From Bacteroidota bacterium (lineage in GTDB: Bacteria > Bacteroidota > Bacteroidia > B-17B0 > Aurantibacillaceae): a stretch of DNA of 64,000 nt. Each line of letters starts with the position of its first letter. Positions within the stretch are counted from its first letter, which is position 1. The position numbers and the translations under genes are program-made. A model generated the notes under the pieces. That model was not told the origin of the DNA. It did no database searches and worked only from the letters and a program-made list of their open reading frames with translations. The stretch spans positions 1 to 64,000 of the forward strand of contig JAJNDK010000008.1 in NCBI GenBank assembly GCA_021156365.1. Reading direction: 5' to 3'. Below are positions 30,604 through 38,206 of this stretch, piece by piece.

Positions 30604-32511
30604 ATGAAACTGTTTTTTTTACTCACCCTTAGCATCTGCCTGTCAGCAACAGCCCTGGCACAGGATCGCTTTACCATACTGGAAGAGAAGCTCAATCAGG
30701 CAAAGGTTACCATGCCCGGTCTCGACGAAAAAGTACAGATAGCCGTAAACAGCATGACCATCCAGGATTTTGTGCAGGGCATCGCACTCAATCACAACCT
30801 GAATGTGACCGTAGATCCGAATGTGGATGTGAAAGTCACCAACACCTTTAAAGATATTACAGCCGAAGATATTTTCCTTTACCTCTGCAAACGTTACGAC
30901 CTGGACATCACGTTTATCGGGCCTATCATGAACTTTTCGAAATATGTGGCACCTCCCCAGGTGATCCAGCCGAAAATTGTAACAAGAAAGATCAAGGTGT
31001 CATATGATTCCACTGCCAACCTGTTGAGCTTCGACCTGAACAATGACAGCCTGGAACTGGTTACCCGCGAAATTACCCGCGTATCCGGAAAGAACATCGT
31101 GTATGCACCCGACCTCGGAAATAAAGTACTGAACGGTTTTGTGCAGAATGTTCCTTTCAACAGCGCCATGGATAAATTAGCATTTTCCAATGAGCTGAAA
31201 GTGACGCTTACTGCCGACAACTTTTACATGCTCGAAAAAAACGCAAAAGAAAAAGATCCGAAAAACACGAACAGCAATAATTCCAGCGGCAACTTTGCCA
31301 ACGCTAACAGCCCGAAACAGATAAACGGTCTTAATTATAAAGTGGAGAACGGCGCCATCACACTGGATGCAATGAATGTACCGATCGGTGATATCGTGAA
31401 TGCTATTTCTGCGCTGATGGGATATAATTATTTCCTCTTCAATGAACTGAAAGGAAATGCAACGGTTAGCATAAAAGATGCAAGCTTCGAAGATTTTCTG
31501 AATCATCTCTTCAACGGTACAGATTACACCTTTAAAAAAGACGCGAACATATATTTGTTTGGCGACCGTAACCTCGAAGGCCTTCGTGTAAGCAAGCTGG
31601 TGACACTAAAGAACAGGACCGTGGAGAAGATCATGGATTTCATTCCGGCAGATCTGAAAAAAGGTGTTGACCTGAAAATATTCGAGGACCTGAACGGTAT
31701 TATCCTGAGCGGATCGCAGCCACGTATCAATGAGATAGAAGCATTCCTGCGTCAGGTAGACCTTGTGGTACCGAACGTATACATTGAAGTGATCATTGTG
31801 GATGTGAGAAAAAGTAACACTTTTTCTGCCGGTGTGGCAGCGGGATTGGGAACCGCTCCTACAACAACAAGTGGTACTGTGATCCCTTTTGATTTCACCT
31901 TAGGCGCTCAGTCCATCAACAACCTTATTACGGGCATCAACGGCATTGCATCGGTGAATTTAGGGCAGGTAACTCCTAATTTTTATATCAAGCTCAAAGC
32001 GCTGGAAGAACAGGGCGTGCTTAAGCTGCGCTCTACTCCGCAACTGGCTACACTGAACGGACACAAGGCAGAATTGAGTATAGGACAGACTGAATATTAC
32101 CTGGAAGTCTCCAACAACCTTGTTCAGAATGTGAACCAATCCAACATCCTTCAAAGCCAGCAATACAAGCCGGTGAATGCAGATCTTTCGGTGAGCATCC
32201 TTCCGCAGATCTCTTCCGATGAACAGATCACGATGGACATCCATGTAAAACAATCCAGCTTCACGGAGCGTATTTCCAACACAGCGCCTCCGGGCACTAT
32301 CAACCGTGATTTCAAATCACTGATCCGGGTGAAGAACGGCGAGATGATCATGTTAGGTGGCCTGGAAGAAAATACAAAAAGCGAATCCGGCTCAGGTCTG
32401 CCGGGTATTTCAAGAATACCGATCCTGAAATGGCTGTTTGGGAGCCGGATCAAAAAGAAATCACAAAACAAACTGACGATCTTCATTAAGCCGGTTATTA
32501 TATACAGTTAA
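30604..32511 (+). CDS. Secretin (GspD/PilQ family)
   Basis: 635 residues: signal peptide (1-19, ATALAQ), an STN/N0-like domain (about 38-105, MTIQDFVQGIALNHNLNVTV), N-type domains and a low-complexity Asn/Ser linker (about 220-235). The secretin core (about 395-635) shows VPNVYIEVIIVDVRKS, LRSTPQLATLNGHKAELSIG, GEMIMLGGLEENTKSES, GLPGISRIPILKWLFGS and an ITIFIKP-like end. Secretins form the gated outer-membrane ring through which T2SS substrates or type IV pili pass. The single STN-like N-terminus is closer to PilQ or compact secretins than to classical GspD with its N0-N3 series. It lies inside the secretion-like operon between the ATPase and the GspL/PilM-N-like gene. Confidence 0.93.
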   Translation: MKLFFLLTLSICLSATALAQDRFTILEEKLNQAKVTMPGLDEKVQIAVNSMTIQDFVQGIALNHNLNVTVDPNVDVKVTNTFKDITAEDIFLYLCKRYDLDITFIGPIMNFSKYVAPPQVIQPKIVTRKIKVSYDSTANLLSFDLNNDSLELVTREITRVSGKNIVYAPDLGNKVLNGFVQNVPFNSAMDKLAFSNELKVTLTADNFYMLEKNAKEKDPKNTNSNNSSGNFANANSPKQINGLNYKVENGAITLDAMNVPIGDIVNAISALMGYNYFLFNELKGNATVSIKDASFEDFLNHLFNGTDYTFKKDANIYLFGDRNLEGLRVSKLVTLKNRTVEKIMDFIPADLKKGVDLKIFEDLNGIILSGSQPRINEIEAFLRQVDLVVPNVYIEVIIVDVRKSNTFSAGVAAGLGTAPTTTSGTVIPFDFTLGAQSINNLITGINGIASVNLGQVTPNFYIKLKALEEQGVLKLRSTPQLATLNGHKAELSIGQTEYYLEVSNNLVQNVNQSNILQSQQYKPVNADLSVSILPQISSDEQITMDIHVKQSSFTERISNTAPPGTINRDFKSLIRVKNGEMIMLGGLEENTKSESGSGLPGISRIPILKWLFGSRIKKKSQNKLTIFIKPVIIYS

Positions 32512-32513
32512 AA

Positions 32514-33764
32514 ATGAGTGCGGGAAGCTTTATTAAGGAAAGCATTTTTAAGACTAAAACAGTAGCCGGAGTAGAGATCATAGCGCGGCCCGATTCCACA
32601 TTTGTATACCACATCCAGGTGCTTGTGAAAAAAGGAAAAGGCCTGGTCCCTGCAGAGAGCTTTACGAACATACGTGATAAATCCGTATTCCTTAAAACAG
32701 TAAAAGAGCTCAAATGCCCGGTGGTGATCAATTACCAGGGAAAAGGGATCATCCATCGCGCTTTCCAGGATTCGGTAAAACAGAATTTCACGGAAGCGCT
32801 GAACCGCGTGGTTCCTTCAGGAAATGAAAATGAATTCCATATTCAGCTATACAACGGAGCGGCAGGCAATTCGTTTGTAAGCATTCTGCGTAAGCATCAG
32901 TTAGACGAGTTACTAAAAGAATTTATAGAGAACAAGATCGACGTGATAGGACTGTTACTGGGCAGCTATCACCTGGAGCTTATTTTGCCGCTTACCGAAC
33001 AGGGCGGTTCTATGAACAAGCTCCGGCTTCCAGCGCAGGAACTGATATTTGAAGATGGCAGTCTGCGTGAAATGAAAAACATGGAAACGGATCCCGCTAA
33101 CGATCGGGAGAGAATTGAATTCCTGACGATCGATAACAAAGAGATCTCTTCCCTGCTCTACCCTGCCCTCGCTGCTGCTATGATCTATTTTATTCCGCTC
33201 GGCAGGATCATCCACAATAACAAAGACATTCATTTCCTCGAAAAGGAATTTTCCAATAAGAAAGCTTTTGTAACACTTTCACGTACGCTTATTGCTTTTC
33301 TGTTAGTGCTTACGCTGGGTAATTTTTTCCTGTTCAACGGCTATTATAAAGAACAGGCAGACCTCGAAGGCCAGCTGGCCGTATACGAAAATTCCATCAA
33401 TGCATTCGATGCGCTGAACACGCAGCTGAAGAACAAGGAAGAATTTATTGAAGCATCCGGCCTGCAGAACGGTTCACGTATCTCCTATTACACCGACCGG
33501 ATTTTATACGATATGCCGCAGGAGCTGCAGCTTAGTTATTTTTCGGCCGCACCTATGGTGAAAAAAGCGGAGAAGGATTCGGTGATCCGTTTCGATCCGA
33601 AGAAAGTATTGATAAAAGGAAGCTGCCTGAAAAGCATTGCACTGAATGAATGGCTGAAGCTTTTGAAAACAAAGGATTTTGTAGCCGATGCTGTGCTGGA
33701 AAATTACAACCAGGAGTCGGACCACCAGGCAGGAAAGTTTGACGTAGCCGTAACATTAAAATAG
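32514..33764 (+). CDS. GspL / PilM-PilN-like inner-membrane assembly protein
   Basis: 416 residues: a cytoplasmic region (1-255) of alternating strands and helices that could be a degenerate actin-like fold (PilM/GspL type), one membrane helix (about 258-276, TLIAFLLVLTLGNFFLF), then a periplasmic coiled-coil and ferredoxin-like part with SYFSAAP and VLIKGSCLKSIALNEWLKLL, as in PilN/GspL. No ATP-binding motif of PilM is obvious. In T2SS and T4P this protein links the ATPase to the periplasmic alignment complex. The start is 2 bp after the secretin stop and the stop abuts the next gene. Assignment rests on topology and operon order more than on sequence motifs. Confidence 0.75.
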   Translation: MSAGSFIKESIFKTKTVAGVEIIARPDSTFVYHIQVLVKKGKGLVPAESFTNIRDKSVFLKTVKELKCPVVINYQGKGIIHRAFQDSVKQNFTEALNRVVPSGNENEFHIQLYNGAAGNSFVSILRKHQLDELLKEFIENKIDVIGLLLGSYHLELILPLTEQGGSMNKLRLPAQELIFEDGSLREMKNMETDPANDRERIEFLTIDNKEISSLLYPALAAAMIYFIPLGRIIHNNKDIHFLEKEFSNKKAFVTLSRTLIAFLLVLTLGNFFLFNGYYKEQADLEGQLAVYENSINAFDALNTQLKNKEEFIEASGLQNGSRISYYTDRILYDMPQELQLSYFSAAPMVKKAEKDSVIRFDPKKVLIKGSCLKSIALNEWLKLLKTKDFVADAVLENYNQESDHQAGKFDVAVTLK

Positions 33765-34313
33765 ATGCTGAAAGGAATGACATACCAACGCAAGTTAAGA
33801 TTGCTACTACCGGTAGCCATCGCTGCTTTGTTGTTTGTGTATCTGTTTGGGCTCAAGAAAACATTTGCCACCCGCAGCGATATCCGGGACAAAAAAGAAA
33901 AGCTGGCTCTTTCAAAAGATGTGAATGCCAAAATGAGCCTCGTGAAAGCAAAGCTCAACAGCATCGATAACATGATCGGTCAAAAACCCGATAGCAGTAA
34001 AAAAGTGATCGATATTATCCTTGAAGATGTAACTACCTATTGCAATAATGAAGGCTGCACTTTAAAAGAGATCCCGGAAATGCATCATGCCGAAGACAAA
34101 AACTTCCGCATTGAGACCTATTTTATTACCGTGGAGGGCGATTACAGGAAATTGCTTAACTTAGTGTATCTGCTGGAACAAAAGAAAAAAAGCGGAGGCC
34201 GGCTGAGTTCCTGCACACTGTATACCCGGAAAAACAACCAGACAAAAAAATTAAGCCTCGAAAGCACTTTGTATATTCAACAATACGATAAAAAAAATGA
34301 AGCAGGTAAATAA
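33765..34313 (+). CDS. GspM / PilO-like alignment protein
   Basis: 182 residues: short cytoplasmic tail, one membrane helix (about 11-30, LLLPVAIAALLFVYLFGL), a coiled coil (about 35-75) and a ferredoxin-like periplasmic domain (about 85-180, with FRIETYFITVEGDYRKLLNL and VYLLEQ). This is the PilO/GspM layout; the VEGDYRKLLNLVYLLE segment closely follows the PilO pattern of a short strand followed by a helix. It starts immediately after the previous stop and overlaps the next gene by 17 bp. Expected to pair with the preceding PilN/GspL-like protein. Confidence 0.75.
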   Translation: MLKGMTYQRKLRLLLPVAIAALLFVYLFGLKKTFATRSDIRDKKEKLALSKDVNAKMSLVKAKLNSIDNMIGQKPDSSKKVIDIILEDVTTYCNNEGCTLKEIPEMHHAEDKNFRIETYFITVEGDYRKLLNLVYLLEQKKKSGGRLSSCTLYTRKNNQTKKLSLESTLYIQQYDKKNEAGK

Positions 34314-35250
34314 ACTACTGATGATCCTTACGCTTGCTGTGATCTTTGCATCCTGCGAGAAAGACATCATCGTGAAAGACATCACCGGCAAGACCATAAC
34401 AGTGCTGGCCCCGGGAGACGGTGTAAGCACGCCTATCAACACTATTACTTTTTGGTGGGAACGAGTGGACGGAGCGGAAAAATACAACCTGCAGATCGTA
34501 TCCCCTTCTTTCACCAGCATTACACAGCTGATCGCCGACACGAATGTAACCGGTGATAAATTCGTACAAACACTTCAGCCCGGAACGTATCAATGGAGAA
34601 TACGCGCCACGAACAATGGAGGCAGCACCCCCTGGGTAACGCGTACACTCACCATCGATACCACCAGCAACCTGTCTTTTCTGACAGTTGCACTCAACTC
34701 ACCGGCCGATTCGTTCTATACGAATGTATTATCACAAACCTTCTCCTGGTCGCCAATCAGTGCAGCTACAGCGTACCGGATACAAATAACCGGAACGACA
34801 TTTGATAATTTGCAAACCGGTACATCTGCTGCATATACCTTCCCTAGCACGAATGCAACGTACACCTGGATGGTAAGAGCTGAAAACAACACCGGCTTTA
34901 CTCAATTTTCCTCGCGGAAGATCTTCATTGATGTTACTGCTCCCGGTTTACCGACACTCTATTCTCCTGCCAATACTTTTACTTCTACAGTTACACTCGG
35001 AAGCGATTCAATTAAATGGATTCGCGGCTCCGGAGGATATTACGACAGCCTATACGTAAGTACCGATTCTATGTTTATTAATCCATTCGTACTTCAAAGA
35101 ATTACAGCTACGACCACACCGGTGGGATATGCGATCACATTAAACAATGGGTTTTCAACGGCCCAGCGTTACTACTGGAAAGTAAAAAGTATAGATAAGG
35201 CAGGCAATCAATCGGCATTTACCTCTCGCTTCCAGTTTAAAACGAACTAA
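34297..35250 (+). CDS. Lipoprotein with FN3-like repeats in the secretion-like operon
   Basis: 317 residues: lipobox LAVIFASC (Cys about 20), then about three FN3-like domains of 85-95 residues (ITFWWERVDGAEKYNLQI; QTFSWSPISAATAYRIQITG; SIKWIRGSGGYYDSLYVSTD), each ending in the YxWxVRA type of strand (YQWRIRATNNGG, YTWMVRAENNTG, YYWKVKSIDKAG). It overlaps the GspM-like gene by 17 bp and is followed 1 bp later by the GspC/PilP-like gene, so it is almost certainly co-expressed with the apparatus. No classical T2SS or T4P component has this architecture; a pilotin-like or outer-membrane accessory role is possible but unproven. Confidence 0.82.
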   Translation: MKQVNKLLMILTLAVIFASCEKDIIVKDITGKTITVLAPGDGVSTPINTITFWWERVDGAEKYNLQIVSPSFTSITQLIADTNVTGDKFVQTLQPGTYQWRIRATNNGGSTPWVTRTLTIDTTSNLSFLTVALNSPADSFYTNVLSQTFSWSPISAATAYRIQITGTTFDNLQTGTSAAYTFPSTNATYTWMVRAENNTGFTQFSSRKIFIDVTAPGLPTLYSPANTFTSTVTLGSDSIKWIRGSGGYYDSLYVSTDSMFINPFVLQRITATTTPVGYAITLNNGFSTAQRYYWKVKSIDKAGNQSAFTSRFQFKTN

Positions 35251-35251
35251 A

Positions 35252-35800
35252 GTGCTAAAGAATAAAAAAACGGCATATATTCTTTTACCTGTAACGCTCA
35301 TCATTTGGGTGTTGATCGGTTATAAGATCTATCAGTTCCTGAATACGGAAGACGAAGACCTCGTATTGGATACCACTATGGTAGCGCCATCCAAAGATAA
35401 GCTGGCTGGAGATTCCTTTATCGTATTCAATAATTACCGCGATCCGTTTTTAGGGAACGACGGAAAAGAGCTTGCCGGGATGGGAAAACCAAAGAACAAC
35501 TACTCTTCCAATTCCAACACCAACTATTCTTCTTCGACTGTACGGCACAACATGAATCCGAAAACACCGAAGAACCCGGTGATCACGCCTGTTGTCGGAG
35601 ATGGCTGGCCAAAGATCGTTTACCATGGTATGATCACCAATTCGTCCAAACAACAATCGATGGGCTTCGTATCGATAGATGGAACTTCCAACCGGGTGAA
35701 ACCGGGCGATAAAATAGGAGGCGATCTGAAAGTAATCGATTTTAATCCGAATGAGATCACCATCGCCAAAGGGAAAGAGAAAAAGACATTCGGGAAATAA
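35252..35800 (+). CDS. GspC / PilP-like protein
   Basis: 182 residues from a GTG at 35252, 1 bp after the preceding stop. There is one N-terminal membrane helix (about 8-27, ILLPVTLIIWVLIGYKIYQF), a short NNYRDPFLG motif like the RDPF of PilP/GspC proteins, a low-complexity Asn/Ser/Thr linker (about 75-105), and a small beta domain (about 115-180; KIVYHGMITNSSKQQSMGFV, then VKPGDKIGGDLKVIDFNPNE) resembling the PilP/GspC homology region. That domain normally contacts the secretin, closing the gap between inner and outer membrane. It is the last gene of the operon; a convergent sirtuin gene ends 36 bp beyond. Confidence 0.75.
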   Translation: MLKNKKTAYILLPVTLIIWVLIGYKIYQFLNTEDEDLVLDTTMVAPSKDKLAGDSFIVFNNYRDPFLGNDGKELAGMGKPKNNYSSNSNTNYSSSTVRHNMNPKTPKNPVITPVVGDGWPKIVYHGMITNSSKQQSMGFVSIDGTSNRVKPGDKIGGDLKVIDFNPNEITIAKGKEKKTFGK

Positions 35801-35836
35801 ACGCTCTGTGTTTTTCTTTATTTTTTCAAACTCCGG

Positions 35837-36673
35837 TTAGCCGGCTATCTTTTCGATCTCCTGTTTTAATTCTGCAAGAAAAGCCGAGCTGTTTTTCCTG
35901 AAAACGAAGCCATTCGGATGGTGCTTCAGCATATCACTGAAATACCCTTCCTCCAAATTCACTTCCACTACCATGCCCGAATTGGCCAGCACATCATGCG
36001 CGATCATTTGCGGCAGTGTGGTAGCGCCGGACGTACCGATGATAAACAAAATGCCGCTTTGTTGTGCGACACGAAGTGCCGAATCGCGTTTGAAATACTT
36101 CTCGTCATAATACTCATCGAACCAGAGTACATGGGGACGCAGATCTTCACCGCATTTCGGACAACGTAACAATTGCCACTCCGTTTCAGTGATAACATCC
36201 TTGTCGCGGTTCTTCAGATCCATTTCTTTCGGGAAGGGATACAATTCTCCTGAGCATTCATCACCGCAACGGACAAAATCAAAATCACCATGAATGAGAT
36301 AGGTTCGCTCTTCCGAACTGCCTGCCTTGCGATGCAAGCTGTCCACATTCTGTGAGATCAGTGCAAACCTGTCGCCTAACAGCTGCTCCATATCACGTAG
36401 TATATAATGACTCTGATTAGGGCTGGCCGCTTCGGTCACTGATTTGCGGTACAAAAACCACTTCCATACTTCCTGCGAAGCCATCTTGAACATGCGATAC
36501 GTACCGATCTCCTGAGCTTTGTAGTTTTTCGATCCCGACACCCAGTAGCCATCCTTCCCGCGAAAGGTAGGGATCCCGCTTTCGGCAGAGATGCCGGCAC
36601 CTGTAAGAAAGGAGATCTTCTTATCGTTCTCCAGGCAGTAGTTTAGTTGTTCTGTGATCCGGTTATTCATCAT
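35837..36673 (-). CDS. Sir2-family NAD-dependent protein deacylase (sirtuin)
   Basis: 278 residues. Sirtuin motifs: GAGISAESGIPTFRG (25-39, NAD site), SQNVDSLH (107-114), catalytic H129 in LIHGD, zinc cysteines C136/C140 and C171/C174, and GTSGATTLPQ (213-222). The enzyme uses NAD+ to remove acyl groups from lysines. The segment RPHVLWFDE matches the usual sirtuin RP-x-V-(V/L)-(W/F)-F-x-E. The spacing CxxxC rather than CxxC in the first zinc pair is slightly unusual. It overlaps the FMN reductase gene upstream by 11 bp, forming a three-gene operon with it and the membrane protein. Confidence 0.93.
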   Translation of the reverse strand: MMNNRITEQLNYCLENDKKISFLTGAGISAESGIPTFRGKDGYWVSGSKNYKAQEIGTYRMFKMASQEVWKWFLYRKSVTEAASPNQSHYILRDMEQLLGDRFALISQNVDSLHRKAGSSEERTYLIHGDFDFVRCGDECSGELYPFPKEMDLKNRDKDVITETEWQLLRCPKCGEDLRPHVLWFDEYYDEKYFKRDSALRVAQQSGILFIIGTSGATTLPQMIAHDVLANSGMVVEVNLEEGYFSDMLKHHPNGFVFRKNSSAFLAELKQEIEKIAG

Positions 36674-37205
36674 GGTGTATTATTTTTTCAAATGCTTCGA
36701 TGAGCCCGTTCACTTCTTTTAGTGTAGCTGCATCCGTTATTTTATTTTCCTTACTGATCTTTGTTTGTGCATAGGGGATCAGTAACTGTAATTCCTGCGG
36801 GATCTTCGCTTCAATGATATACAGTGTCTCCAGCAAAGCCGCATGTCCTTTTTGTCCGACGGAAGAAGCAGTGATCAATGCTGTCGGTTTATGAGAGAAT
36901 TCGCAGGAAGACACCGTCCAGTCGATCGCGTTCTTTAAGCTTCCGGGAACACCCATTGCATATTCGGGCGTACAGATTAAAATACCATCACTGCTTCTCA
37001 GCCTATCCCTGAATGCCGTTACGGCCGCCGGAGAATTTTCCGTATCCAGATCCGGGTTGAAATGCGGGAGCTCTGCAAGGCCCGTAAATATATCCAGTTC
37101 AATAGTATCTGCCACTATCTCCCCGATAGCTTTGATAAAACTCAGATTAGTGGATCCGGCCTTGGTGCTGCCGCAGATCGCTGTTATTTTCTTTTTCGCA
37201 TTCAT
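36663..37205 (-). CDS. NADPH-dependent FMN reductase-family flavoprotein
   Basis: 180 residues from the ATG at 37205, chosen because it overlaps the preceding TGA (ATGA) and places the flavodoxin-like motif at the start (ITAICGSTKAGSTN). The family motifs GILICTPEYAMGVPGSLKNA and IDWTVSS bind FMN. Family members are cytoplasmic flavin or quinone reductases and related azoreductases. The 3' end overlaps the sirtuin start. An 11-codon upstream extension is possible but unlikely. Confidence 0.92.
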   Translation of the reverse strand: MNAKKKITAICGSTKAGSTNLSFIKAIGEIVADTIELDIFTGLAELPHFNPDLDTENSPAAVTAFRDRLRSSDGILICTPEYAMGVPGSLKNAIDWTVSSCEFSHKPTALITASSVGQKGHAALLETLYIIEAKIPQELQLLIPYAQTKISKENKITDAATLKEVNGLIEAFEKIIHHDE

Positions 37206-38011
37206 TGTACCGGCAATTGCTGTGGCTTTTCGATCCACTTTTTATAAATGAAAAACTCTATGAAAGGAATACTCATCAAAAGCAGCCAGATCAGGCTACC
37301 GGAGATCAGCGCCGAATGATAATACCTGTCGATGATCCTTTGCAGCTGTTCCGACAAGGACCGTTTTATCGCAGCTTCTATCTTCTCCCGTTTTTGTGAA
37401 TACAGCAGGTCCATTGCCCTGTCGACCTCTTTCGATCGTATGTTGGTATCAAACTTTGCATCTGCTGCATACAACAAACCGTTCAGCGCAGCTCTGTATA
37501 TTTCCTTTTTGTACTTCCGGGTTATTTTGCTGATGAAACCATTGCCACTGCTATCCCTGAGGTAGCGCTCCGTTATCTGTGCTTCAAAATAACCGGCAAA
37601 AGCAATACCGGAGACCTGCGCTTCTTCTGCCATTTTTTTTACATCATCCAGGAAAATGTCCTTTTGTATTTCGGTTGTGAACAGTTGGTTTACTGTAATG
37701 TGGTACACGCCCTTCACGATCCGCGGATTCTCCTTGCGCATGATCTTATAAACACTCCGCACAAAACCAAGATGACCGAAACTGTATATCGTCACCAGCA
37801 GGATAAAAGGGATGTAAATGATCCGGATAATAATTTTGTAGGCCAGATTGGAACGTGTCATTACTTTTTTCCTGAACATGATGACGATCAGCAAAACAGC
37901 GATCAAAAGTCCCAGCAATGAAAAGCCGGCAATGGTAAAGATCATCCTGCCCGTATGTGGCAGTACAATATCCCTGATTATTTCCCATGTTTCATTCACC
38001 GAATCGTACAC
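37202..38011 (-). CDS. Membrane protein of unknown function
   Basis: 269 residues from a GTG at 38011. Hydrophobic helices lie at about 22-45 (IFTIAGFSLLGLLIAVLLIV), 62-85 (IIRIIYIPFILLVTIYSFGH) and 234-255 (LISGSLIWLLLMSIPFIEFF), leaving a central loop of about 150 residues rich in charged helices (KIEAAIKRSLSEQLQRI). No family recognised. It is the first gene of the operon with the FMN reductase and sirtuin, overlapping the former by 4 bp. Confidence 0.8.
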   Translation of the reverse strand: MYDSVNETWEIIRDIVLPHTGRMIFTIAGFSLLGLLIAVLLIVIMFRKKVMTRSNLAYKIIIRIIYIPFILLVTIYSFGHLGFVRSVYKIMRKENPRIVKGVYHITVNQLFTTEIQKDIFLDDVKKMAEEAQVSGIAFAGYFEAQITERYLRDSSGNGFISKITRKYKKEIYRAALNGLLYAADAKFDTNIRSKEVDRAMDLLYSQKREKIEAAIKRSLSEQLQRIIDRYYHSALISGSLIWLLLMSIPFIEFFIYKKWIEKPQQLPVQ

Positions 38012-38206
38012 TAATTCCTTTTGCTAATTTAAAGTTTATTTAAATATCCGAATGGCAAAGAACCAAGGACTTACAGAAATTTACATTTTTTTTCGGTTCT
38101 GAAAAGACTAAAAAGATCTGTTTATCCTTTTTTATAAAAACGGATGCCGCTGAAAACTAAAGACAAGTAAGTCTTTTGTTTCTTTAAATAATGATTATTT
38201 TTAGAA
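38012..38206. promoter_or_regulatory. Divergent promoter region with short hairpin
   Basis: 195 bp between the minus-strand membrane-protein gene and the plus-strand TPR kinase gene must hold both promoters. A small inverted repeat, AAAGAC (38159-38164) and GTCTTT (38171-38176), lies about 30 bp before the kinase ATG and could be an operator or early hairpin. No exact TAnnTTTG box was found. Confidence 0.35.
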
